64,000 bases of DNA from Dugong dugon. Taxonomy: Eukaryota > Chordata > Mammalia > Sirenia > Dugongidae. Made by a program: the position numbers and the translations under genes. The DNA is taken from NCBI GenBank assembly GCA_030035585.1, contig CM057469.1, positions 14,998,501 through 15,062,500 on the forward strand, written 5' to 3'. Within the stretch, counting starts at the first letter, position 1; every line of letters starts with the position of its first letter. The notes under the pieces were generated by a model that had not been told where the DNA came from, made no database searches, and saw nothing but the letters and a program-made list of their open reading frames with translations. Below are positions 22,290-32,092 of the stretch, in pieces.

Positions 22290-24430
22290 AAGTCATACAA
22301 TATTTGTCCTTTTGTGATTGGCTTATTTCACTCAACATAATCTTCCAGCTCCATCCATATTGTAGCATGTATCAATACTTCATTCCTCCTACTAGCTGGG
22401 TCATATTCCATTGGGTGTACATACCACCTTTTGTTTATCCTTTTATCTGTTGATGGGCATTTAGGTTGTTTCCACCTTTTGGCTACTGTGAATAGTGCTG
22501 GAGTAAACATCGGTGTACAAGTTTTCTTTTTGAGTTTCTGCTTTCAAGTCTTTTGGGTACATACCTAGGAGTGGAATTTCTGGGTCATCCCTATAGGGCA
22601 GTTCTACTCTGTCCTATAGGGTTGCTATGAGTTAGAATTGACTCAACGCCAACAGGTATGATTTTCAATGTTTATGGTAGTTCTATTTTTAGCTTTTTGA
22701 GGAATCGTCACTGTTTTTCACAATGGCTGTACCATTTTGCATTCTCACCACCAATGGATGAGGGTTCCAATTTGCCCACATCCTTGGCAACATTCGTTAT
22801 CTTTTGTTTTTGTTTTTTTAATCTTAGCCATCCTAGTGGGAGTGAAATGGTACCTCATTGTGGTTTTGATTTGTATCTCTGTTATGGCTAATGATGACAC
22901 TGAGCATTTTTTCATGTGTCTGGTGGCCATTTGAATGTCCTCTTTGGTGAAATGTCTATTCAAGTCCTTTGCCCATTTTATGATTAGGGTTGTCTTTTTG
23001 TTAAATTGTCAAAGTTTTGTATATATTTTGGTTATTAGATTCTTGTCAGATACATGGTTTCCAAAGATACTCTCCCAGTCAGTAGCGTGTCTTTTCACTT
23101 TTTTGACAAAGTCTTTTGATGAATGAAAGTTTTTAATTTTTATGAGGTCCAATGTACTTATTTTGTCTTTTGCTGTTTGTGCTTTTGTTATTATATCCGA
23201 TAATCCATTGTTAAAAACCAGGCCTGACAGCTTTGCCCCTGCATTTTCTTCTAAGAATTTTATGGCTTTAGTTTGCACATTTAGGTTCTTAATCCATTTT
23301 GAATTTGTTTTTGTGTATGGTGTGAGGCATGGATCCTGTTTCATTTTTCTGCATGTGTAAATCCAATTTTCCCAGCATCATTTATTGAGGAGACTGTTCT
23401 CTCCCTATCAAATAGACTTAGCACCCTTGTCAAAAATCAGTTGATGACAGACGTGTGGGTTTATTTCTCGACTCTCAATTCTATTGCATTGGTCTATGTG
23501 TCTATTGTTATACCAGTACCAGGCTGTTTTGATTACTGTAGCTGTATAGTATGTTTTAAAATTAGGAAATGTGAGTCCTCCTACTTTGTTCCTCTCTTTC
23601 AACATTGCTTTAGCTATTCAGGGCCTCTTTTCATTCCATATAAAGTTGATGACTGATTTTTCTATTTCTGTAAAGAAGGCTGTTGAAATTTTGATCGAAA
23701 CTGTGTTGAATCTATAGATTACTTTGGGTAATATTGACACCTTAACAATATTAAGTCTTCCAATCCATGAACATGGAACATCTTTCCATTTTTTTAAGTT
23801 TTCTTTAATCTCTTTCAGTAGTGTTTTATAGTTTTCATTGTATAAGTCTTTCACGCCCCTGGTTAGACTTATTCCTAGGTATTTTCTTCTCTTAGATGCC
23901 ATTGTAAACGGAATTGATTCCCTAATTTCTCTTCAGATTTCTCACTGCTGGTGTATGGAAACCTAACCGATTTTTGTTCGTTGACTTTGTACCCTGCAAC
24001 TTTGCTAAATTCCTCTATTAGCTCTAGATGTTTTCTTGCGGATTCTTTGGAATTTTCGATATATAGGATCATATCATCCACAAATATAATTTTACTTCTG
24101 CTCTTCCAATCTGGACACTTTTTCTTTCTTTTTCTTGTCTTATTGCTGTGGCTAGGACTTCTAATACAATACTGAACAGTCTTTCTCCATTAAGTATAAT
24201 GTTGGCTGTTGGCTCTTCATATATTCCCGTCATACTGAGGAATTTCCCTTCTATGCCAATCTTCTTCCAGGGTTTTCATCAAGAAAGGGTGTTGGATTCT
24301 ATCAAATGCTTTTTCTGCATCCATAGAGATGATCATGTGGTTCTTTTCCTTTGCTCTACTGATGTGGTGTATTATGTTGACTGATTTTCTAATGTTGAAC
24401 CATCCCTGTATTCCATGAATAAAGCAAGTG
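22290..24430 (-). pseudogene. L1 ORF2 (endonuclease-RT protein) C-terminal two fifths, broken
   Basis: This encodes the remains of the L1 reverse transcriptase and C-terminal domain. Reading on the minus strand, the RT block DAEKAFD is at 24301-24321 and FVDDM at 24070-24084. [20 protein letters not shown] lies in 23618-23902, DPCLTPYTKTNSKWIKNL in 23009-23344 and the cysteine block [15 protein letters not shown] near 22745-22790. MFTPALFTVAKRWKQPKCP follows in 22328-22510. The canonical QGCPLSP block, expected between the first two, is missing at about 24174-24184. The frame also shifts just before FVDD, so the catalytic domain cannot be produced. Further stops and the AfroSINE at 22588 divide it. 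The N-terminal endonuclease is absent through 5' truncation. It is a dead copy with no host role visible. Confidence 0.85.
22588..22660 (+). mobile_element. AfroSINE tail fragment in L1
   Basis: Only the 3' third: ctatagggcagttctactctg to gaattgactcaacgccaac, followed by aggt. Inserted in the L1 ORF2 C-terminus. Confidence 0.85.
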
Positions 24431-24433
24431 GGG

Positions 24434-24520
24434 ACAAATTTTTAACTGAGGCCCACACAACTGCCACAGTTGCTCAATGTCACACAGCTAGCAAGTGGTG
24501 GAGTTGGGACTTTTTCCATC
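24434..24520 (-). mobile_element. MIR/L2-type repeat, antisense, right part
   Basis: Continues the element broken at 21191 (aactgaggcccacacaactg, cacacagctagcaagtggtg). Confidence 0.6.
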
Positions 24521-25040
24521 TTAACAGAAACAAGGGGGGAAGGATGGAATCAGATGCAGGTAACTGCAGGTTTGAAGACAGGAAACTGTGGGAGTTGTCA
24601 TCTGATGACGTCTACATCTCTGGAAAATAGGAGATGGGGGAGGGAACAGTTGAGGGGTCAGCAGGAAGGAGAATTTGCCCACTGTGGTGAATGGCAGATA
24701 AGCATCTGACAGGGCCACATCTCCAGCAGCTCCTGGGAGCCAAGAAGCAGATACAGAAGAGGAGGTGGCAACACAGGACTGGGAGCTGGTTTTCACTGGT
24801 CTCTCCCTGTTTCTACCTTTGCCAATTTAGTTCCAGAAAGGAGGAAGAATCTCTGGTCACCTGCCAATGTTAGTACATGTCAGAACAATAGTACAGCTGG
24901 GTCCTCGAAAACTGTGACACAACACCCCATGTCATTATCATTCTTATTTTGCATTAGCTTTTATAATAGCTTTGTAATTTGAATTTGGATTTCTTTTTTG
25001 ACATACCAAATCTCAGCGGCATAAAGTTTTAGTTCTGAAA
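24521..25040. other. No gene recognised
   Basis: Overlapping ORFs on both strands at 24415-24873 show no family; no repeat named. Confidence 0.45.
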
Positions 25041-25044
25041 TGTT

Positions 25045-25280
25045 TCATTCATTCCTTCATTCATTTACTCATTAATCCCACAAATATTTGAGAATCAAGC
25101 AGTAGCAGACAATATAGACATTGTCCTTTCCCTCCAAAACTAGGGGAACACACCTATTTCAACCAGACTTAGAATGTAAGTCCCAAGAGGTCAGTAACTT
25201 TGCTTATTTTATTTACTGCTATATTCCTAGTGCCTGAAACAGTGCTGGCATGTAGTAGATGCTCAATAAATGTTGGCTGC
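25045..25280. mobile_element. Two L2 3' fragments in opposite orientation
   Basis: 25045-25135 is antisense (cattcattcatttactcatt...caaatatttgagaatc). 25165-25280 is sense (agaatgtaagtcccaagagg...gtagtagatgctcaataaatg). Confidence 0.6.
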
Positions 25281-25921
25281 AGAGCACATTTGCCACATTT
25301 GTGAAGCTAATGGAGTTTAAACTTCAGGGCCCTCACTTGCACTAGCTCCTTCCAAGGCTCTAGGATGGGCGGGGGGGGATGGGGGCGCTACTCTATGCTC
25401 TCATGGTTATGTTTTCACGAAAAAAAAAATCCCAAAGGAAGATATTTGAACTAGTTGAGATCTCTATTTCTACTCCAACTTCACCTCCATCATCTTACCC
25501 TCTTGTCAAGTGACACTGGAGTGGTCATAGGCATTCTGGGGATCCAAATAAGAGGAAGTGACATTGGGAATACATTTAGTTGGGATATAGGGTGTGTATT
25601 TATGTGGTGCGCTGTCACTTAAGCATATAGTTATCACCAGCTATCCCAGTATAGGAATGACTTCCAAAAGTATGCCTCCCACCCACTGTGAAGACTCACC
25701 TGGCATCATGACACAAATATGTAGGGCCAGATGTAGTGTCACAAAACTAATATATCCTGGGCTCCTGGCACTGGAAGTCTGTGGGTGGTAGAAAAACAAG
25801 ATCTTTTTTAAAGAGAACCTCCAAAGTTATTTAAGATTCTAGCCCCTCAAAATGTGAACCTTCCCTTGGTTGGATGAACGGGCAAATCTAAGTCCTCTCT
25901 GGGTTGGTTGAGGAATAATAA
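25281..25921. other. No gene recognised; G-rich tract
   Basis: Contains a G-run cluster at about 25366-25388 (gggcggggggggatgggggcg) and an A-run at about 25422-25430. No element or exon recognised. Confidence 0.45.
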
Positions 25922-26122
25922 AAAACCAGTTGCCATCAAGTAGATTCCAACTCATGCTGACCCCATGTGTGTCAGAGTAGCACTGTGCTCCATAAAGTTT
26001 TCAGTGGCTGGTTTTCTGGAAGTAGATTGCCAGACTTTTCTTCCAAGGTACCTCTGCATGGACTCCAACCTTTAGGTTAGCAGCCAAGTACATTAACCAT
26101 TTGCACCACCCAGGGGCTCCTT
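25922..26122 (-). mobile_element. AfroSINE, antisense
   Basis: From accagttgccatcaagtag to ttgcaccacccaggggctcc; longer variant with the ggaagtagattgccagac block. Confidence 0.9.
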
Positions 26123-26414
26123 GATTAACAATAAGCTCATACTTTACTTTTCTCTAGCGTTTAACAGGCAAGAGACTGGTTCAAATTTTGTTCTTGGTGT
26201 TTGAAAATCCATCAAACCCTTTCTAAATGATGCTAATGTGACTTCTCCAAAGGGCTGTTAGTTTCCAGTCAGATCCTGAGAGCTGACGTACCCATCAAAT
26301 TCTAATTCCCCTCATGTAATATCAAAGTATATATTGTCACCTCCAAGTTCTTTGTACTAAATGCTGTACAAGCACAATCATTACACCTTAGTGACTGCAT
26401 TATCCTACCAGATT

Positions 26415-26745
26415 TCTGGTGGCATTCATTCACTCGCCCAACAAATGTACTGCGTCACTTCTATGAGTCAGGCATTGGGGGTAAAACATTAAACAAAACA
26501 CAGTTGCCTTATTCAAAGAGCTTTTAGTCTACTGGGGGTGGGGGTGAAACATTTAAACAGGGCATGACAATCCAGGAGTCGCGCTAAAATGAGGATGATG
26601 AGCACAGCGTAACCGAAGCAGTTGGGTGGAGCACCTCACTCGGCTAGGCTAGGCGAGTCACGGAATGCTTCTTGGAAAAGCTGAGTCAACCGCTTGGCAA
26701 GGACGCTGACGCAGACTCAAGCCCTGGTGGGAAGGTGAACTGAAT
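26415..26745 (-). mobile_element. L2-type fragment, antisense (tentative)
   Basis: cattcactcgcccaacaaatg, atgagtcaggcattgggggt and ggaatgcttcttggaaaagctgag follow the antisense L2 order but are diverged. Confidence 0.5.
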
Positions 26746-26749
26746 TCAA

Positions 26750-26935
26750 GGTTCCCAAATCTGGTTGATCATCAAATCACCTGGAGGAGCTTTTAAACCA
26801 CATCGAGTCTCAGGCCCAACCCAGACCTACTGACTCAGAATTTCAGCGGCCTGAACCCCAGGAACCAGTCATTTTCTTTTAAAGCTCCCCGCACCCTTGG
26901 TGCCGCTTCTGATCAGCCACACTCCGTGAAGTGGA
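26750..26935. mobile_element. MER5-like hAT-Charlie DNA transposon relic
   Basis: aaatcacctggaggagctttt ... cccagacctactgactcagaattt ... gaaccccagg is the MER5-family order. Non-coding and old; orientation not assigned. Confidence 0.65.
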
Positions 26936-27352
26936 TGACCTTCAGCTTCTGCGGGGGCATAAGAAGCCCTAGCAGCAGTGGCGAAGGCCCCGTGGAGGAG
27001 GAGGGGCCAAGCTACGGATAGGCGGAGGAGACATTCCAGGCACAGGAAACAAAAGCCTCCTACAGGCGCTGTTTGAGCAGCGCTGGGGCCGTTTTGGGAG
27101 GCTCGCTTTTAATAGCTGGCAGCTCACACGGCTGCTGGCTTACTCAGGCTGTGAAAGCCACTTAGCAAGCTAATAGAGGGCACAGAGCCAGCTGTGTAAC
27201 GCGGTGAACCAGGGACCTGCATATGGGAGCGTGAAGGAGAAGGCTCAGACGCTGCCCTGTGACCCTGCAGGGAGTTTGCCCTGAAGGTTTACCCTCGTCC
27301 ACCCTCCAGTTCTCTAATTCAAGAGACAGCGCCCCGTGTCATTTCTTTGATC
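26936..27352. other. No gene recognised; relatively GC-rich
   Basis: A somewhat G+C-richer stretch with scattered CpG. No exon, promoter motif or repeat could be supported. Confidence 0.4.
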
Positions 27353-27458
27353 TTTTATAACAGCTTTATTTAGATATAATTCCCGTACAATAAAATGCAC
27401 ACTTTTAAAGTGTACAATACAGTGGTTTTGGTGTATTCACAGAGTTGTGCAACCATCA

Positions 27459-27618
27459 AACCAAAGCAAACCCGTTGCCACTTGAGTCGATTCCGACTCA
27501 GAGCGACCCTATACAGAGTAGAACTGCCCCATAGGGTTTCCGAGGAGCGGCTGGTGGATTCAAACTGCCAACCTTTTGGTTAGCAGCCAAGCTCTTAACC
27601 ACTGGCCACCAGGGCTAC
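27459..27618 (-). mobile_element. AfroSINE, antisense, with perfect target duplication
   Basis: cccgttgccacttgagtcg to ccactggccaccagggctac. The 13-bp repeat tgtgcaaccatca is identical on both sides (27446-27458 and 27619-27631), and the host L1 reads on normally. Confidence 0.95.
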
Positions 27619-28220
27619 TGTGCAACCATCACCACTATCTAACTTTAGGACTTTTTCATCACTCCAAAAAGAAACCCCCTACCTATTAGCATTTCCCCTG
27701 CCCCTCAGGCCCTGACAACCACCAAACTACCTTCTGTCTGTACAGATTTGTCTATTCTGGACATTTCATATAAATGGAATCATACAATATGTGGCCTTTT
27801 GTATCTGACTACTGTAACTTCGTATGTTTTCAAGGTTCATCCATGTTGTGGCATGTATTAGATATCATTTCTTTTTATTGCCAAGTAATATTCCGTTGTA
27901 TGGGCATACCAATTTTATTTATCCATTCATCAGTTAACGGACCTTTGGATTGTTTCCCCCTTTTGGCTATTATGAATAATGCTGCTATGAACATTGGTGT
28001 ACAAATTTTTGTGTAAACCTATGTTTTTAATTCTCGTGGGTATATACCAAGGAGTGGAACTGCTGGGTTGTATGATAACTCTATGTTAAACTGAGAATGT
28101 TTTTCAAAGAGACCACACCATTTTACATTCCTACCAGCAGTGTATGAGGGTTCTAATTGCTTCATATCCTAGTCAACACTCGTTACTGTTCATTTTCAGT
28201 ATAACCATCCTAGTGGGTGA

Positions 28221-29444
28221 AATGTTTCAACAAACGGATGCAATGCTGGAAGTGCTCACTCCTCTATGCCAAGAAATTTGGAAGACAGCTACCTGGCTAA
28301 CTGACTGGAAGAGATCCACATTGGTGCCCATTCCCAAGAAAGGTAATGCAACAGAATGTGGAAATTATCGTACAATCTCATTAATATCACACACAAGTAA
28401 AATTTTGCTGAAGATCATTCAAAAGTGGCTACAGCAGTATATCAACGGGGAACTGCCAGAAATTAAGGCCAGATTAAGAAGAAGACGTGGAACAAGGGGT
28501 ATCATTGCTGATGTCAGATGGATCTTGGCTGAAAGCAGAGAATACCAGAAAGAGGTTTACTTGTGTTTTATTGACTATGCAAAGGCACTCGACTATGTGA
28601 ATCATAACAAATTATGGATAACGCTGCCAAAAATGGGAATTTCAGAGCACTTAATTGTGCTCATGCGGAACCTGTACATAGACCAAGAGGCAGTCCTTTG
28701 AACGGAACAAGGAGATACTGTGTGCTGTATAATCAGGAAAGGTGTGCATCAGGGTTGTATCCTTTCACCACACTTATTCAATCTGTATGCTGAGCAAATA
28801 ATCCGAGAAGCTGGACTATATGAAGAAGAACAGGGCATCAGGATTGGAGGAAGACTCATTAACAACCTTCAATATGCAGATCACACAGCCTTGCTTGCTA
28901 AAAGTGAAGAGGACTTACTGATGACGGTCAAAGACTACAGCCTTCAATATGGATTATACCTCAAAGTAAAGAAAACAAAAATTCTTACAACTGGACCGGT
29001 AAGCAACATCATGATATATGGAGAAAAAATTGGAGTTGTCAAGGATTTCATTTTACTTGGATCCATAATCAACGCCCATGGAAGCAGCAGTCAAGAAATC
29101 AAACAACGCGTTGCATTGGGCAAATCTGCTGCAAAAGACGTTTCTAAAGTGTTAAAAAGCAAAGATGTCACTTTGAGGACTAAGGTGTGCCAACTCAAGC
29201 TATGGTATTTTCAGTTGCCTCATATACATGCGAAAGCTGGACAATGAATAAGGAAGACCAAAGAAGAATTGAAGCCTTTGAATTATGGTGTTGGCAAAGA
29301 ATATTGAAGATACTGTGGACTGCCAAAAGAATGAACAAATCTGTCTTGGAAGAAGTACAGCCAGAATGCTCCTTAGAAGCAAGGATGGCAAGACTTCATC
29401 TCATGTACTTTGGACATGTTATTAGAAGGGACCAGTCAATGTAG
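28221..29444 (+). pseudogene. RTE reverse transcriptase, broken
   Basis: The remains of an RTE-clade ORF2 protein, which would nick target DNA and reverse transcribe LINE RNA. The window keeps RT fingers/palm and the C-terminal tail but not the apurinic endonuclease. Motifs: FIDYAKALDYV (block A, 28567-28599), GVHQGCILSPHLFNLY (block B, 28741-28788) and YADHTALLA (block C, 28873-28899). Block C should be YADD, so a catalytic aspartate is replaced by histidine. An in-frame TGA at 28699-28701 splits the frame. Near 29190 the frame shifts, and the C-terminal tail, with LWCWQRILKILWTAKR and ARLHLMYFGHV, continues to a TAG at 29442-29444. The apparent start at 28144 lies in the flanking L1 and is not native. 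Dead copy. Confidence 0.9.
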
Positions 29445-29643
29445 AATGACATCATGTTTGTAAAGTAGAGGATCAGTGAAAAAGAGAAAGACCCTCAACA
29501 AGATGAATTGACACAGTGACCGCAATGATGGGCTCCAGCATAGCTACAATTATGAGGATCGTGCAGGATCAGGCAGTGTTTTATTCTGTTGTACGTAGGG
29601 TTGCTGTGAGTTGGAACCGACTGGATGGCACCTAATAACAAGA
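28221..29643 (+). mobile_element. RTE (BovB-like) LINE, 5'-truncated, inserted in L1M
   Basis: Runs from the reverse transcriptase region to the RTE 3' end (ggttgctgtgagttggaacc...acctaataacaag). Flanked by a 9-bp duplication, agtgggtga, at 28212-28220 and 29644-29652, with L1M sequence continuous across it. Its last about 50 bp resemble the AfroSINE tail, as expected for a SINE-LINE pair. Confidence 0.9.
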
Positions 29644-29644
29644 A

Positions 29645-30710
29645 GTGGGTGAGAAGTGGTATCTCATCGTGATTTTGATTTGCATTGTCTTAATGATTAA
29701 TGATGTTAAGCATCTTTTCATGTACTTATTGGTCATTCGTATATCTTCTTTAGAGAAATGTCTATTCAAATGCTATGCCCATATTTCAATTGAGTTGTCT
29801 TATTGTTGAGTTGTGATAGTTTTTATATATTCTAGATACCAAGTCCCTTACTGTATGTATAAGGAGCCTGGTGGAGAAGTTGTTAAGTGCTCTGCTGCTA
29901 ACCGAAAGTTCGGCAGTTTGAACCCACCAGCCGCTCTGTGGGAGAAAGATGTGGCAGTCTGTTTACATAAAGATTTACAGCCTTGGAAACCCTATGGGGC
30001 AGTTCTACTCTGTCCTATAGGGTCACTATGAGTATTGTACATACGACTTGCAAATATTTTCTCCCATTCTGTGGGCTATCTTTTCACTTTCTTGATGGTG
30101 TCCTCTGAAGTATAAAAGTTTTTAATTTTGATGAAGTCCAATTTATCTATTTTTTTCTTTTGTTGCTCGTGCTTTTCATGTTATATCCAAGAAACCATTG
30201 TCTAATCCAAAGTCATAAAGATTTACTCCTATGTGTTCTTCTAAGAGCTTTATAGTTTAGCTCTTACACTGAGGTCTATTGAATTAAGTTTTTATATAGT
30301 GTGATATAGGGGCTCCAACTTCATTCTTTTGCACTTGGATATCAACTTGTTCCAGCACCTTTTGGTGAAAAGGCTGTCCCCCCCTCTGATGAATTGTCTT
30401 GACACTCTTGTCAAAAATGACTTCACCATGTGTAAGGGTTTTATTTCTGTATCCCCAATTCTATTCCATCGATCTAGATGTTTATCCTTATGCCAATACC
30501 ACACTGTCTTAATTACTGTAGCTTTGTAATAAATTTTGAAATGGAGAAGTGTGAGTCCTCTGACTCTGTTCTTCTTTTTCAAGATTGGTTTGACTATTCT
30601 GGGTCCCTTGTATTTCCATATGAATTGTAGGGTCAGCTCGTCAATTTCTGCAAAAAAGTCATCTGGGATTGTGATAGGGTTTATGTTGGGATTAAGTCAT
30701 TTCCTCTTGA
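29645..30710 (-). pseudogene. L1M ORF2 C-terminal remnant, antisense
   Basis: Continuation of the L1M after the RTE. The antisense frame at 30292-30582 reads as the L1 ORF2 stretch with KATVIKTVWYWHKDKHLDRWNR, cut by stops on both sides; the matching region of the other L1 is at 23408-23605. Further left are reversed aaatgtctattcaaatgct and cttttcactttcttgatggtg blocks. Not functional. (The longer motif spans 30470-30540 on the minus strand; key residues are the WYW and the following D-W-N.). Confidence 0.75.
29862..30035 (+). mobile_element. AfroSINE in L1M
   Basis: aggagcctggtggagaagttg to ctatagggtcactatgagta, including the gagaaagatgtggcagtctg block of the longer form. Confidence 0.9.
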
Positions 30711-30889
30711 AGTAGCCGCATGAGGTCATTAACAGGTCGCAAGTGAGGAACAGCTATCTCTTTGACAGATAGGAAAATTAAGACCAGAACAGCGCGTTTG
30801 TAATCTTCAGACTTACAGCACTGCTTTCAATAATAGAACAGATGCCTCCTAACTTCCACGACGCCAGTCTCCTTCTTTGTCCTCAATTC

Positions 30890-30945
30890 AGTGCTTGCTG
30901 TATGCCAGGCATAGTTCTAGGCACTGAGTAATCTAGAGGTCAATC
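30890..30945 (-). mobile_element. L2 fragment, antisense
   Basis: gtatgccaggcatagttctaggcactgag block; short. Confidence 0.5.
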
Positions 30946-31224
30946 TTCGGAAAAGGCTACCTGAAACTCGCTGTCAAATCAATTCCTGTTTCTGAGACAA
31001 AGAGATAATAAATCCACCAGGAATTGTCATCCCCTTTACTATCCAGAAAATGCCAACCAAAAATTTTTAAATATAATAATTTATCATTTTTCTTTTCCTG
31101 ATTGCAAAGTTAAATGTGCTCATCATAGAAAGTTTTAAGAATACGAAAACTCCAAAGAACAAAATAAAAATTTCCCATAATCCAACTACTCTTAGACAAT
31201 CACTGTTAATGTGTTGGTCTAAGA

Positions 31225-31325
31225 GTCTAAACTCTATAATAATAATAGCTAACATGGTGGTTACTGTGTGTCTGGCCTGTTTAAAAACCGTAAATCAACT
31301 CAATTTAATCCTCACAGTAATCCAA
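31225..31325 (-). mobile_element. MIR fragment, antisense
   Basis: aataatagctaacatggtgg ... caatttaatcctcacagtaatc is the reversed MIR end. Confidence 0.55.
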
Positions 31326-31329
31326 GGAG

Positions 31330-31620
31330 TTCGGTATTTATTTGTTCATTTATTCAACAAATATTTTGCCAGCCCCTATCATGTGCCAGGCCCATATCTA
31401 GGTGCTTAGGATGTGTTAGTAAATAAATGAACAAAAATCCCTGTCCTCTTAGATTTTACATTCTAGTAGGGGAAATTGATAATAAACAATAAATATATTG
31501 AATATATTAATTATATACTATGTTAGAAGATGATAAGTGTTATGGAAAAATAGTCCAGAGGAATAAGAACTAGGAGTGCAGGGACAGAGGGTAGGAGAGA
31601 GTTGCCTCACTGAGTGGTTT
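31330..31620 (-). mobile_element. L2 LINE 3' end, antisense, left part (split by ERVL)
   Basis: tcatttattcaacaaatatt, catgtgccaggcccatatctaggtg, ttacattctagtaggggaaa and gaagatgataagtgttatgg are the reversed L2 3' end. The next expected L2 block (tctgagcaaagatttgaagg) appears only at about 38725, seven kilobases on. Confidence 0.8.
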
Positions 31621-31637
31621 TATTTTTCTATTTATCA

Positions 31638-32092
31638 TGATTATAATAGATGCTGTGATGCTGTCTAGATATCCTTCAGGACTGAAAACTATTCCCCCAG
31701 CTCCTGGGAGTGCTACTGGCAGACAACCCTCAGCTGACAGCCCTCTTTGGGAATCGGCTTGGATGAAGAAAGTCTCTTCATCCAAGATCATCCCGACTTC
31801 TGGGACAGCCCACATCCAGTGTTTGGGCAATGCGAGAATACAAAGGCCTGACCCTCAGCCCAGCTTGAGACTACTCTGAAGGGACACCCCAGCTTCAGAG
31901 CTCCCAGTGAGGTTGCGTGAGGCTTCATTGAGACTGCCTTGTGGTTGCGGTCCAACCAACTTCTCCCTCTATTCTACCCAATCCCGCCTCCTTCCCTTCC
32001 TTTCCCTGGGTGTTGCTGTCAAGAGCACTTCCTTACAAACTTCCATGCTAATATCCATCTCGATGTCTACTTCCTTGGGAACTCAATCTATG
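31638..32092 (+). repeat. 5' LTR of an ERVL provirus (LTR16-like)
   Basis: Begins tgattataatagatgctgtg and shares order and blocks with 38291-38717: ccctcagctgacagccctc, cccacatccagtg, ccccagcttcagagctccc and caagagcac. By eye the two are roughly a quarter diverged, implying an old insertion. LTR16/ERV3-16 is my best family guess. Edges are approximate. Confidence 0.7.

Larger units (their letters stand above)
21201..24433 (-). mobile_element. 5'-truncated L1 LINE, antisense (3.2 kb)
   Basis: The left third (21201-22290) is the long L1 3' UTR; the rest is ORF2. The flanks caagtggga (21192-21200) and caagtgggga (24425-24434) form a target duplication. It lies inside an older MIR/L2. An internal T/A homopolymer at 21890-21914 belongs to the UTR. 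A short AfroSINE fragment is at 22588-22660. Confidence 0.85.
27353..30710 (-). mobile_element. Old L1 (L1M-type), antisense, with three later insertions
   Basis: The left end (cagctttatttagatataatt ... cttttaaagtgtacaatacagtgg) is the standard reversed L1M 3' end. ORF2 remains follow to about 30710. It is interrupted by an AfroSINE at 27459-27618, an RTE at 28221-29643 and another AfroSINE at 29862-30035. Confidence 0.85.
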
